Assembly (NCBI RefSeq): GCF_014641595.1
Contig: NZ_BMIA01000002.1
Location: 682,001-746,000 of the forward strand
Direction: 5' to 3'
From: Dyadobacter endophyticus
GTDB taxonomy: Bacteria > Bacteroidota > Bacteroidia > Cytophagales > Spirosomataceae
Length of the DNA: 64,000 nt
Under the pieces are notes generated by a model. The model made no database searches. It was given only the letters and a program-made list of their open reading frames with translations, and had not been told where the DNA came from. Both the position numbers and the translations under genes were made by a program. Positions 1 through 8,256 of the stretch are shown here, in pieces; positions within the stretch are counted from its first letter, which is position 1, and each line of letters starts with the position of its first letter.

Positions 1-903
1 GAAGAACCTTTTTTCAAGCAGGAGGCCGAACTGATCGACCTCCTATTGCATGCCTACACCCTCCAACTAAGCCCCGAACAGCAAGCACGCATCCGGCAAT
101 GGCCCAAAGAGCAGCCTGATAACCTGCTACTGCATTTCTTCGCCACAACGGTTTTGATGAAAGAGAACCGAAGCGAGGAGGCCTCGTATTTCCTGGCAGA
201 GGCACCGGTCGGCAAGGAATATATGCCCTTTCCATTCCTAAACTACCTGCGTGGGGAAATCGCACTTCAGCGTGGCGATTATGAGGAAGCACTCGCTTTG
301 TATGCGCGGTTTTTGAAACAATATACCGGGTTCAACTACATTAAGGACAGCTACTTCAAAATGTTCCTGTGCCGCTGGCTCACCGGCCGCGACCAGGAGG
401 CTGCGGGATATATTCAAAAGGTAACCCAAACCGGCAGTACCATCGTGGAAGCCGATCAGTTTGCGGAAAGAATTGCGAAGGAATTTGGCGAGGGCAAAAT
501 CAGCCCGATGCAAAAAGTGCTGTACAAGGCCCGGTATGCAACTGATGGCGGCTATTTTCAGAAGGCCGGGGAGTTGATGAAGACCGTTTCGGAAAAAAGT
601 TTTGGCACAACTTACGAAAAAGCCGAGTTCAATTATCGTATGGCCCGAATTCTCCAAAAATCTGGTCATATCAACGAATCAATGCCATTTTACGACCGCT
701 CGATCGCGCTTGGGCAGGCCGATGCCGGTGCGGGAGGTTTTGCGGCATCTTCGGCATTGCAAATGGGCTATATTTACCAGAAAAAGGCTGACAATCAGCG
801 CGCTGTATTGTATTTCAAAAAAGCTATGAGTTTCAAAAAGCATGAATACAAGAACAGCATAGACAACAAAGCCCGTGCCGCCCTCACGGAACTGGGACAA
901 TAG
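1..903 (+). CDS. TPR-repeat protein, 5' end outside window
   Basis: The frame is open from the first base and stops at 901-903, so only the C-terminal part (about 300 residues) is present. A TTG at 46 could be read as a start, but the frame continues upstream without a stop and a true start probably lies before the window. The protein is helical and shows repeated A/Y/G-rich helix pairs typical of tetratricopeptide repeats, for example GDYEEALALYARFL near the middle and KADNQRAVLYFKKAM near the end. TPR proteins are scaffolds for protein-protein contact; no catalytic motif is visible and no partner can be named. It lies about 60 bases upstream of radC in the same direction. Confidence 0.7.
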   Translation, partial: EEPFFKQEAELIDLLLHAYTLQLSPEQQARIRQWPKEQPDNLLLHFFATTVLMKENRSEEASYFLAEAPVGKEYMPFPFLNYLRGEIALQRGDYEEALALYARFLKQYTGFNYIKDSYFKMFLCRWLTGRDQEAAGYIQKVTQTGSTIVEADQFAERIAKEFGEGKISPMQKVLYKARYATDGGYFQKAGELMKTVSEKSFGTTYEKAEFNYRMARILQKSGHINESMPFYDRSIALGQADAGAGGFAASSALQMGYIYQKKADNQRAVLYFKKAMSFKKHEYKNSIDNKARAALTELGQ

Positions 904-963
904 CGTTTGTTACCAAAACGCACTTTCTGCGTATCAAGGATGCAAGCCTTAATGCGCCGGAAT

Positions 964-1668
964 ATGCCCAGAAAAAAAAGCGACAATCCGAAGGTGATCA
1001 TCAACTGGCACGACGATGACAAACCCCGTGAAAAATTTATGAACAAAGGCCGGGCCGCATGCTCGGACTCCGAGCTGATGGCCATTTTAATCCGCTCGGG
1101 AACCACGGAAATGACCGCCGTCGACCTGGCGAGGGAGCTGATGGCGTCAGTTGGCAACAATATCAACGAACTCGCCAAGCTGAACGTCAGGGATCTGACC
1201 AAAATCAAGGGTATGGGCGAAGCGAAGGCGCTCACTATTCTGGCAGCATTGGAGCTCGGCCGGCGGCGCAGCGACATTGTTTCTAAAAAGAAAAATAAAA
1301 TTATCGGCTCCAAGCCGGTCTACGAAGCCATGCGTCCCTATCTGATGGACAAAACGCATGAGGAGTTCTGGATTCTGCTGCTCAACCGGGGAAATTACGT
1401 GATGCGAGCCATACAGGTGAGCGTAGGAGGCATTTCCGGTACGGCTACGGATATCAAAATGGTATTCAAAATCGCACTGGACCATATGGCCAGCTCCGTT
1501 ATTCTCGTCCATAACCATCCGTCCGGGCAACTGATACCCAGCCTGGCCGACAAGGTCCTCACCGAACAAATTACAAAGGCAGGCCGATTGCTCGACCTGC
1601 CCGTTCAAGATCATATAATCTTTACCAATGACGGCTATTACAGCTTTAAGGATTCCGGCGAGATGTAA
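964..1668 (+). CDS. radC: RadC family JAMM-domain protein (UPF0758)
   Basis: About 234 residues. The N-terminal half contains helix-hairpin-helix-like sequence (LTKIKGMGEAKALTILAALE) and the C-terminal half is the MPN/JAMM domain with the metal site HNHPSGQLIPSLAD, the signature of RadC. Despite the name, members of this family have no firmly established role in DNA repair; JAMM proteins are often zinc peptidases. The frame opens further upstream at a TTG (907), but the ATG at 964 gives the usual family length and start (MPRKK...), so it was chosen. The gene ends immediately against the convergent DUF3298 lipoprotein gene, with no bases between the two stop codons. Confidence 0.93.
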   Translation: MPRKKSDNPKVIINWHDDDKPREKFMNKGRAACSDSELMAILIRSGTTEMTAVDLARELMASVGNNINELAKLNVRDLTKIKGMGEAKALTILAALELGRRRSDIVSKKKNKIIGSKPVYEAMRPYLMDKTHEEFWILLLNRGNYVMRAIQVSVGGISGTATDIKMVFKIALDHMASSVILVHNHPSGQLIPSLADKVLTEQITKAGRLLDLPVQDHIIFTNDGYYSFKDSGEM

Positions 1669-2514
1669 TCAGAACACCGCTTCTTTCCGGATAATGCCTT
1701 TCAGTTCTTCGTAAGGGATTGTAAATTCGATCGGACCACGGGCATAGGCCGCGATTTCATACGGATTGTAGTAGAAAAGGACGCCCTCGGTTGTGAAAAC
1801 GTAATTTGCGGGAATGAAAAATTTGTGGTTTGCTAAAAAATAACCGGCGTCTTCCAGATCGACTCCGGGTGTCAGTTTTTCAAGTTCGCGAAACTTTGTT
1901 TCAACCAGTTTTAGCAAAGCCACGGAGTCGGCCACAAAACTTTTCATTTCGACCTCTTCGCCGGTTTTACCGTCGAATGCGTGGTACGACGTGAAGGTGT
2001 TCGGATGCGCACCGCCTGTAAATGCATAGTGGTCCAATTGATAAAAAAGCACTTTCGGCGTCGTCATCACGGTATCTCCGTGCAATTCTATCTCCCAGCA
2101 GCCGCGCGAGTCGGGAAAATCCTTTTTAAAATCGTTATAGTTCTTTTCGAAATCCTTAAATGCAGCGCTCGTACTTTTGTTTGCTTCGAGGCGCGCAGCA
2201 GCGCTGGCCGGGTCACCATAGGAATTCAGTCGCTGAATCGTCTTCTCATTCAAGATCTCCCGAATTTTCGCCGCTACTGCATTCGAATCGGTAGGTTGCC
2301 AAAGGTTGACAATCAGGGAAATGCCTTTGCTTGTAATAGTGTCACAACCGCCAAACTTCTCCTTTTTAACCTCACCCGTCTGATAGCTAATTCCAACGAC
2401 CGCATTTTCCTTTTTTGGCGACTGGTTACATGCCCAGAACAACAAAGCGCCGAGCGCCAGGGCTGGCATTTGCTTCAAACCCATAGACATTGTTTTTATA
2501 GTTCGGGAAGACAT
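1669..2514 (-). CDS. DUF3298 (RsiV-like) lipoprotein
   Basis: 281 residues with a lipoprotein signal peptide: hydrophobic ALALGALLFWAC with the candidate lipid-attached Cys at about residue 29. The C-terminal two thirds match the DUF4163/DUF3298 fold, with the hallmark GGAHPNT and YYNPYEIAAYARGP motifs. DUF3298 is found in RsiV-type lysozyme-sensing anti-sigma factors and in many orphan Bacteroidota lipoproteins; here there is no cytoplasmic anti-sigma segment, so a ligand-binding or inhibitor lipoprotein is more likely. Its start overlaps the stop of the upstream response-regulator gene in a TAATG arrangement (2512-2516), which implies translational coupling and a function tied to that two-component system. 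Confidence 0.8.
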   Translation of the reverse strand: MSSRTIKTMSMGLKQMPALALGALLFWACNQSPKKENAVVGISYQTGEVKKEKFGGCDTITSKGISLIVNLWQPTDSNAVAAKIREILNEKTIQRLNSYGDPASAAARLEANKSTSAAFKDFEKNYNDFKKDFPDSRGCWEIELHGDTVMTTPKVLFYQLDHYAFTGGAHPNTFTSYHAFDGKTGEEVEMKSFVADSVALLKLVETKFRELEKLTPGVDLEDAGYFLANHKFFIPANYVFTTEGVLFYYNPYEIAAYARGPIEFTIPYEELKGIIRKEAVF

Positions 2515-3248
2515 TAAAGGCTCATTAGTTCCTTAAACCGGATCGCCTGACGACGGGATATCTCTATTTTATCCCCGCCCTGCAAGGTTACCAGAAGGCC
2601 TCCGCTAAACCACGGCTCGATTTTCTCGATCCAGTGCAGGTTGATAATGTGCTTGCGATTGGCGCGGAAATAGGTATTCGGGTCCAGGCGCTCTTCCAGA
2701 TTGTTCAAAGATTTCAATACCAAAGGCTTCTGGTCGTCGAAATGCAGGCGGACGTAATTGCCCATCGATTCGAACAGCCGGATTTTGCCCAGTTTTACAA
2801 ACCAGCATTTCTCCCCGTCTTTCACAAATACCTGGTCATTTTCGCCAAGTACTTTCTCCGCACGCTCGCTGGCATGCGCAGGAGATTCCGGCTGCGCCTG
2901 GTTTTCTTCGATGCGGTGAATGGTTTCTTTCAGGCGCTCAGTATCGATCGGCTTTAAGAGGTAATCCAATGCGTTGAATTCGAATGCTTTGATCGCATAT
3001 TCATCGAATGCAGTCGTAAAAATCACCTCCGGGCTTTTACCTTCGATCGACGAAAGCAGCTCGAAACCATTTTTACCGGGCATCTGAATATCCAGGAAAA
3101 GCAATTCGGGCTGTTGTTCCTCGATCAGTTTCAGCGCCTCTTCCGCATTCGCGGCCTCTCCTACTATTTCAATTTTGGTGTATGGTTCCAGCAATCTCTT
3201 CAACTCGTTGCGTGCTAATCGCTCATCATCTACAATTAAGGTCCTCAT
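2514..3248 (-). CDS. LytTR-family response regulator
   Basis: 244 residues. Residues 1-120 form a receiver domain with the acidic pair D7/D8, phospho-acceptor D53 in FLDIQMPG, switch T79 and conserved K99 in LLKPID. Residues about 140-244 form a LytTR DNA-binding domain (MGNYVRLHF, FFRANRKHIINL-like core, EISRRQAIRFKELM). Such regulators bind direct repeats upstream of target genes after phosphorylation by LytS/YehU-type kinases. The kinase gene lies 51 bases upstream, or more if the kinase stop is taken, and the DUF3298 lipoprotein gene overlaps the stop downstream, so the three form one minus-strand operon. Confidence 0.93.
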   Translation of the reverse strand: MRTLIVDDERLARNELKRLLEPYTKIEIVGEAANAEEALKLIEEQQPELLFLDIQMPGKNGFELLSSIEGKSPEVIFTTAFDEYAIKAFEFNALDYLLKPIDTERLKETIHRIEENQAQPESPAHASERAEKVLGENDQVFVKDGEKCWFVKLGKIRLFESMGNYVRLHFDDQKPLVLKSLNNLEERLDPNTYFRANRKHIINLHWIEKIEPWFSGGLLVTLQGGDKIEISRRQAIRFKELMSL

Positions 3249-3299
3249 GGCGGATGGATCAGTTAGGAATAATAAATAGAAAGTATATTGATTTGGTCA

Positions 3300-4403
3300 T
3301 TAGTTTGCTTTTTCAGATCCCTCCCCCACCATCATCACACCTTCGGAAAGCATCGGGATTTTTATTTCCGAACAAACCACATTCTCTTTCTCCTGAAAAA
3401 TCCGGAATGTTGCTGCCTTACCGTATAAAATCGATAGCCGTTCGGCCGTATTTTTCAAACCAACCCCACCGGATTCACTATTACCGAGGTTACCTGCATT
3501 CACTTCCGTGTCGCCCAGGTTACCTGAGTTATGGATAGTGATAACGAGCAACTCATTCGCAATTTCCGATTTTAGCCCGATAAATCCACCTCCCATTTGC
3601 TTTGCTACGCCATGTTTGATACCATTTTCGACGAGCGTCTGCAACATCATCGGCGGTACCTGCCAGTAAATGGCCTGGGGATTCGTGGTAATGCTGTAAG
3701 AAAGACGGTCTTCATAACGCACTTTTTCCAGTTCGAGGTAATCTTCCACGGTACGAAGCTCCTCCTGCAAATCGACTGTTTTGCGGCGATCGGCCAGCAA
3801 TGAATTTCTTAATATATTGGATAGCTGCGTAATGCTCAGCTGCGCGCGTTTGGGATCTTCATACACGAGTGCGCGAATGCTGTTCAGCGCATTGAATGTA
3901 AAATGCGGGTTGAGCTGCGAACGAAGCACTTTGGCCTCCGCCTCGCGCATCGACATTTTCAGCATGATCTTCTCGTAGCTGGCCAGGCGCGTCTGTTCCA
4001 CATAATGATAAACCGTGTAGGACAAAATCCAAGCCAGCAGGTTTTTGCACCAGTTGGCATAATAACCCCAGAAAACAAGCGGCTGGTTGAGCAGATTATG
4101 TTCCAGCACTTCGCGGTCCATCGGCTGATTGATCATCGCCATGATCAGTCCGAGCCACAATACCGAACCTATTACACGTAATGCAAGCCTGGGCAACGGC
4201 AATGACGACCAGTTCCACCGCCGGATAACTAGGCGATAGACGTGAGTAAGACAAATGCCTAACAATATATTGGCAAGTGCGGTATAGAATTCCCTCAGTT
4301 CGAAGCCGTACTCGAGTGCATACGGAATATATTCGAACATGATTAACAATGTCCAGCCAAGAATTTGCAGAGTCCAATAGATGCGTTTTTTGGACATGAA
4401 CAT
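3300..4403 (-). CDS. LytS/YehU-type sensor histidine kinase
   Basis: About 367 residues. Four hydrophobic segments in residues 8-140 form the membrane sensor region with no recognisable ligand domain. A short coiled linker leads to the His_kinase domain with phospho-acceptor H167 in LNPHFTFNALNSI and the ATP-binding N box LVENGIKHGV (N260), followed by the G box GGVGLKNTAERL. The frame begins at a GTG at 4433, but that position lies inside a good -7 box (4433-4440); the ATG at 4403 (MFMSKK) or the one at 4397 (MSKK) is therefore preferred. It is the first gene of the kinase-regulator-lipoprotein operon. Confidence 0.92.
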   Translation of the reverse strand: MFMSKKRIYWTLQILGWTLLIMFEYIPYALEYGFELREFYTALANILLGICLTHVYRLVIRRWNWSSLPLPRLALRVIGSVLWLGLIMAMINQPMDREVLEHNLLNQPLVFWGYYANWCKNLLAWILSYTVYHYVEQTRLASYEKIMLKMSMREAEAKVLRSQLNPHFTFNALNSIRALVYEDPKRAQLSITQLSNILRNSLLADRRKTVDLQEELRTVEDYLELEKVRYEDRLSYSITTNPQAIYWQVPPMMLQTLVENGIKHGVAKQMGGGFIGLKSEIANELLVITIHNSGNLGDTEVNAGNLGNSESGGVGLKNTAERLSILYGKAATFRIFQEKENVVCSEIKIPMLSEGVMMVGEGSEKAN

Positions 4404-4432
4404 AGGAACGCTGATAAGGTACTGAAAAGCCA

Positions 4433-4473
4433 CAAATGTATTAATGCCCCCTCAGGAGAGGTACATTAATACA
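4433..4473 (-). promoter_or_regulatory. Promoter and inverted-repeat operator of the LytS-type kinase operon
   Basis: On the minus strand a perfect TAnnTTTG box (TACATTTG, 4433-4440) overlaps one arm of a perfect 10-bp inverted repeat, TGTATTAATG (4437-4446) and CATTAATACA (4464-4473), with a smaller CCTC/GAGG inverted repeat nested between the arms. No -33 TTTG is visible at the usual distance. The position over the core promoter suggests an operator; a hairpin terminator for the upstream phosphatase gene is the alternative. Confidence 0.55.
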
Positions 4474-4503
4474 CCAATGGAAACGAATCTACACAAACGG
4501 CTG

Positions 4504-5148
4504 CTATATCGTTTGCGGAATTTCGATGGAAAGAAGGTGCGTGATGTCGTTGGACACTTCCAGCTCGAACTGCTGGGTATCGTAAGAATAATTGATCTTG
4601 TAGAGGCAAAGATTGCTGTGTTCGTAGTCGTCCATCCGTACCAGCGGCTGGTTGAAAAGCGTCGTCAGCAAGACGCGCATGGCACGACCGTGCATGGCAA
4701 TGAGGATGTTCCGCTCATGCGGGCGGGAAAGGATCGCGTCGATCACCGGAATCTGACGTTCCCTCACATCCAACGGGCTTTCGCCGCCTTCGGCTGCAAG
4801 CTCAACATTACCGGCTTTCCAGGCATTGACCAGCCCGCGGTAATAGTTATTGTCGCCCGTATTGGGTTCGCGGCCTTCACGGTCTCCCCACGATATTTCG
4901 TTCAGCCCGGAGTAGCTTTCATGCGGTATGCCGAGCCTGATGAACCCGCGGACGGTTTGATGTGTTCGCTTTAAATCAGAAGTATAAATTTTGTCAAACG
5001 GAACATGTTGATAAGCACTAAAAAAAGCTGCGGCCTGAGCTTCTCCCCATTCATTCAGCAAGGAATCAACACCACTTCCCTGAACAACTCCCCTGCGGTT
5101 AAAATCAGTTTCACCGTGGCGAATGAGGTAAATCGATTTTCTTTTCAA
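4504..5148 (-). CDS. Histidine phosphatase superfamily protein (phosphoglycerate-mutase-like)
   Basis: 214 residues. The phosphohistidine motif RHGE lies at residues 10-13 (H11) and the second catalytic histidine is in IAMHGRAMRVLL, with an acidic residue in GGESPLDVRER between them. These are the diagnostic features of the branch-1 histidine phosphatases, which dephosphorylate small metabolites or proteins through a phosphohistidine intermediate. The substrate cannot be read from sequence: alpha-ribazole phosphatase, fructose-2,6-bisphosphatase-like and broad-specificity members all look alike, and no cobalamin genes are adjacent. A TAAATTTG box at 5212-5219 on the minus strand is a likely promoter. 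The gene is divergent from the menaquinone pair. Confidence 0.88.
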   Translation of the reverse strand: MKRKSIYLIRHGETDFNRRGVVQGSGVDSLLNEWGEAQAAAFFSAYQHVPFDKIYTSDLKRTHQTVRGFIRLGIPHESYSGLNEISWGDREGREPNTGDNNYYRGLVNAWKAGNVELAAEGGESPLDVRERQIPVIDAILSRPHERNILIAMHGRAMRVLLTTLFNQPLVRMDDYEHSNLCLYKINYSYDTQQFELEVSNDITHLLSIEIPQTI

Positions 5149-5211
5149 AATAATAGGATAATTTAAATATAAAATTTACAAAAACCTTGTTTTTACTCCG
5201 CAAAGCCAATA

Positions 5212-5219
5212 CAAATTTA
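5212..5219 (-). promoter_or_regulatory. Candidate -7 box for the histidine phosphatase gene
   Basis: TAAATTTG on the minus strand matches the Bacteroidota consensus TAnnTTTG exactly and lies about 64 bases before the start codon in a divergent intergenic region. No clear -33 box was seen. Confidence 0.4.
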
Positions 5220-5233
5220 TACATTTTTTAGAT

Positions 5234-5659
5234 ATGTTTAATAAAACCGTTACCGTCGATTCACTACAATCTTTTGGAAAGAACAGCATTGCCCATCACA
5301 TCGGAATAGAGTTTACGGAAATCGGAAAAGATTATGTGTCAGCGCGGATGCCGGTCGATCAGCGAACGCACCAACCCTTCGGGATTTTACACGGCGGAGC
5401 GTCGGTGGTACTGGCCGAAACGCTGGGCAGTATCGCTTCATTTTTGTGTATTCCTGAAAACGAAAACAAACACGCAGTGGGGCTCGAAATCAACGCTAAT
5501 CACCTCCGGCCTGTCAGGGAAGGTTATGTTTACGGAACTGTGCGGCCGATCCACATTGGCAAGACGACACACATTTGGGACATCAGGATTACCAATGAAG
5601 AAAATAAACTCGTTTGTATAAGTAGACTAACGGTCGCTATTGTGAATGCAGACCGCTAA
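5234..5659 (+). CDS. menI: Hotdog thioesterase, probable 1,4-dihydroxy-2-naphthoyl-CoA hydrolase
   Basis: 141 residues, a single hotdog domain of the PaaI/YdiI type. The active-site segment THQPFGILHGGASVVLAET contains Q47, H53 and E62, aligned within one residue of the catalytic Gln, His and Glu of E. coli YdiI (MenI), and the following VGLEINANHLRPVREG block is also YdiI-like. MenI releases 1,4-dihydroxy-2-naphthoate from its CoA ester in menaquinone synthesis. The next gene, 50 bases downstream in the same direction, encodes isochorismate synthase, the entry enzyme of the same pathway, which strengthens the call over a generic phenylacetyl-CoA thioesterase. The nearest TAnnTTTG-like sequence (TACATTTT, 5220-5227) would leave almost no leader. 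Confidence 0.82.
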   Translation: MFNKTVTVDSLQSFGKNSIAHHIGIEFTEIGKDYVSARMPVDQRTHQPFGILHGGASVVLAETLGSIASFLCIPENENKHAVGLEINANHLRPVREGYVYGTVRPIHIGKTTHIWDIRITNEENKLVCISRLTVAIVNADR

Positions 5660-5709
5660 CATTATTTTGCAGAAAATTGACCTAACGGGATATTGCCCAT
5701 TCGTTATAA

Positions 5710-6957
5710 ATGCTATCAGTACAGACCGACACCGGGACCTCGATATTTGAAGGATTACAGATTCAGGAGCTTTGGCACGCATCCAAAATGACGGGTTTCC
5801 CCTCTGCATTATGGCGCCTGCCTCACACCAACGAAATAAAACTGCTTATCTCCATCCAGGACGGCATCCGTAAATGCCTCCCCGAACTCGAAAAAATGAG
5901 CCCGGGCTTTGTGATGAGCACATTCTATTGGGAAGACGACCAGGAAGTGCTCTTTCTGGAAGGTGATATTATCCTTACATTCTCCGAGGACAACCGGCTC
6001 ACACAAATTGACAACCGGCTTGGCGAAGAGCATCCCGAAGTCAAAAGACTGGTACAATTGGCTTCCTCGGCAGGCGCAGAAAACCCCGTTAATCCGGCAC
6101 CTGCAATCCAGCTCCTTCCGTTGAGCGACCGGCCCGATGCCAAATCCCGCTTCGAACGGACAGTAGAACTCGCCGTGGCAGCTATCCGCCAGAATCAGTT
6201 TAAGAAAGTGGTGCTCTCGCGGGCGAAAGACCTCCGGTATACCGACGCATTCCAGCCGGCCCAGGCATTTCAAAGGCTTGTAAAGGCCTATCCTCATGCA
6301 TTTATTTCCCTGGTGAACCTGCCGGAAGAAAATGAAATTTGGCTTGGCGCAAGTCCCGAGCTATTGGTAGAGCAGCTATCTGCCGGCACATTCAAAACAA
6401 TGTCCCTCGCTGGCACGCAAGCGGCACGCGACGCATCGGGGACACTTATCCCCAAATACGACATCCGCTGGGGCGAGAAAGAAATTGAAGAACAGGCACT
6501 TGTAAGCCGGTATATTATTGAATGCTTCAAAAAAATACGCCTGCGCGAATACCTGGAAACAGGACCTAAAACCGTTCTTGCAGGTAACTTGTACCATCTC
6601 AGGACCATTTTCGAAGTTGATACGGTAGCGCTCAACTTCCCCGAACTGGCTTCGGTCATGCTCAAACTTCTGCACCCTACATCGGCCATTTGCGGAGTCC
6701 CGAAAGCGCCCAGTCTTCAATTTATTAATGATGTGGAAGGCTATAACCGCTCCTATTACAGCGGCTTTCTGGGCCCGGCACAAGTGGGCGGGGATACCAA
6801 TCTGTTTGTAAACCTCCGTACTGTGCGTTTTAAAGACGGTGTGGCCACGTTTTTCGCCGGTGCCGGAATTACGGAAGACTCTGTACCTGAGCAGGAATGG
6901 CTCGAAACCGAGCTGAAATGCGATACCCTGCTGAAAGTGATCGGGAGTACCTTATAA
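5710..6957 (+). CDS. menF: Isochorismate synthase (chorismate-binding family)
   Basis: 415 residues, the usual length for MenF/EntC. The C-terminal chorismate-utilising domain shows the diagnostic stretches TMSLAGTQAARD, WGEKEIEEQALVSRYI, ICGVPKAPSLQFI and YYSGFLGP, and the catalytic general-base lysine is expected in FKKVVLSRAKDL. The enzyme isomerises chorismate to isochorismate with Mg2+, the first committed step to menaquinone, the main respiratory quinone in Bacteroidota. Pairing with the MenI-like thioesterase argues for MenF over a siderophore EntC or a salicylate synthase; no siderophore genes are near. Confidence 0.92.
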   Translation: MLSVQTDTGTSIFEGLQIQELWHASKMTGFPSALWRLPHTNEIKLLISIQDGIRKCLPELEKMSPGFVMSTFYWEDDQEVLFLEGDIILTFSEDNRLTQIDNRLGEEHPEVKRLVQLASSAGAENPVNPAPAIQLLPLSDRPDAKSRFERTVELAVAAIRQNQFKKVVLSRAKDLRYTDAFQPAQAFQRLVKAYPHAFISLVNLPEENEIWLGASPELLVEQLSAGTFKTMSLAGTQAARDASGTLIPKYDIRWGEKEIEEQALVSRYIIECFKKIRLREYLETGPKTVLAGNLYHLRTIFEVDTVALNFPELASVMLKLLHPTSAICGVPKAPSLQFINDVEGYNRSYYSGFLGPAQVGGDTNLFVNLRTVRFKDGVATFFAGAGITEDSVPEQEWLETELKCDTLLKVIGSTL

Positions 6958-6972
6958 AAAAATTAGCTGGCA

Positions 6973-7001
6973 TTAAACTTTTATAGCCGTAAAAAGTCTA
7001 A
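6973..7001 (+). promoter_or_regulatory. ECF-sigma-like promoter, copy A (RND efflux operon)
   Basis: TTAAAC (6973-6978), an 18-base spacer, then TCTAA (6997-7001). The same hexamer, pentamer and exact spacing recur upstream of the barrel protein (16941) and the Spy-like protein (26697). The layout resembles extracytoplasmic-function sigma promoters rather than the TTTG/TAnnTTTG housekeeping type. It lies about 100 bases before the adaptor start. Confidence 0.6.
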
Positions 7002-7020
7002 TCCGTTCGAGATTAATATC

Positions 7021-7028
7021 TAATTTTG
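7021..7028 (+). promoter_or_regulatory. Second candidate -7 box of the RND efflux operon
   Basis: TAATTTTG matches TAnnTTTG exactly and follows the ECF-like promoter by 20 bases. A small inverted repeat, CAGGAC (7043-7048) and GTCCTG (7056-7061), lies just downstream in the leader. Together these suggest the operon can be read from two promoters. Confidence 0.35.
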
Positions 7029-7100
7029 AACAAACCTCTGACCAGGACGTATTTAGTCCTGCGAACTCCTAAACCATTTAAGCCAGGTTAACCAAACCCT

Positions 7101-8204
7101 ATGAATGTTATCGCCAGATCTGCCCGTGCAGAAGGACTGCCAAATTTAACCAAACCTCTGTCTTCACTTATCATTGCCGGTTCGCTCTTTATTACGCTTT
7201 CGTGCGGAGAAAAAAAGGATACTTTTCAGCAAAAAGGCGGTGGAGGCCCCACTGTCGTAGACGTGATCGTTGCGAAATCCGAGAAGGTCAGTGACAAGGT
7301 AGAAGTGAACGGCACTATCGTGGCCAACGAATTCGCAGAATTGCGACCGGAAGTAAGCGGCTTGCTCACATTCCTCGAAGTTCCGGAAGGCAAAACCGTA
7401 CAAAAAGGAACCGTCATCGCGCGGATCAACAATGCCGACCTCCTGGCCCAGCTCAACCGGTCGAAAATCCAGCTGGACCTCGCCGAAACGACCGAGAAGA
7501 GGCTCAAACAGCTGATCGCCGTAAACGGTATCAACCAGGCCGACTACGACCTGGCATTCAATAATGTCAATACCCTCAAAGCCGACATGGCTTATACCCA
7601 GGCGCTGATCGACAAAACGATCATTAAAGCGCCGTTCACGGGCGTGATAGGCTTGCGCAAAGTGAGCGCGGGCTCATACGTAACGCCCCAGAGCGTCATC
7701 GCCACCATGCAACAGCTCTCGAATCTGCGCATAGATTTCACTGTTCCCGAAAGCTACCAGCAATATGTAAACAAAGGTGGTACAGTGGAAGTACTGCTCG
7801 ACCAGGCCTCCGGCAAATACGAAACTGCCCGCATTCTGGCCATTGAGCCGCAAGTGAACCAGACCACCCGGAACCTTACCGTCCGTGCGGTGCTAAGCTC
7901 GGGGAATACCAGCCCCGGTTCATTTGCAAAAGTGTATATCACTGCCAGCAACAATAAAAATAGCATACTTATTCCTTCCAACAGCATTATCCCGGAAGCA
8001 CGCAGCAAGAAAGTCGTGATCGTGAAGGGCGGCAAGGCTGTGTTTACACAAGTAGAGACCGGCGACCGCAGGGAGGATGTAGTGGAAGTGACCAAAGGCC
8101 TGAATGTCGGCGATACGGTGGTTGTTTCGGGCGTACTTTTTGCCCGTCCCGATGCTCCTGTGAAAGTGAGAAGTGTTAGAAACCTGAATGTAGCGACTAA
8201 GTAA
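7101..8204 (+). CDS. RND efflux periplasmic adaptor (membrane fusion protein), lipoprotein
   Basis: 367 residues. The N-terminus ends in a lipobox (LFITLSC, Cys at residue 35), so the adaptor is probably anchored to the inner membrane by lipid. It shows the biotinyl-lipoyl-like halves around an alpha-hairpin (ELRPEVSGLLTFLEVPEGK before, IKAPFTGVIGLRKVSAGSYV after), then beta-barrel and membrane-proximal domains ending in GLNVGDTVVVSGVLF. Adaptors of this family bridge the inner-membrane pump and the TolC channel. It is the first gene of a three-gene efflux operon, 52 bases before the pump gene. Confidence 0.93.
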   Translation: MNVIARSARAEGLPNLTKPLSSLIIAGSLFITLSCGEKKDTFQQKGGGGPTVVDVIVAKSEKVSDKVEVNGTIVANEFAELRPEVSGLLTFLEVPEGKTVQKGTVIARINNADLLAQLNRSKIQLDLAETTEKRLKQLIAVNGINQADYDLAFNNVNTLKADMAYTQALIDKTIIKAPFTGVIGLRKVSAGSYVTPQSVIATMQQLSNLRIDFTVPESYQQYVNKGGTVEVLLDQASGKYETARILAIEPQVNQTTRNLTVRAVLSSGNTSPGSFAKVYITASNNKNSILIPSNSIIPEARSKKVVIVKGGKAVFTQVETGDRREDVVEVTKGLNVGDTVVVSGVLFARPDAPVKVRSVRNLNVATK

Positions 8205-8256
8205 CAAATGCCTCCGCGGTACTTGTTGCAACGACCATTCCTTTGAAACCCATGCT

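Noticed and set aside
6958..7100. A possible RNA gene or riboswitch in the 143-base gap before the RND operon
   Set aside because: Only promoter-like elements and a 6-bp inverted repeat were found; no conserved riboswitch core could be recognised by eye.
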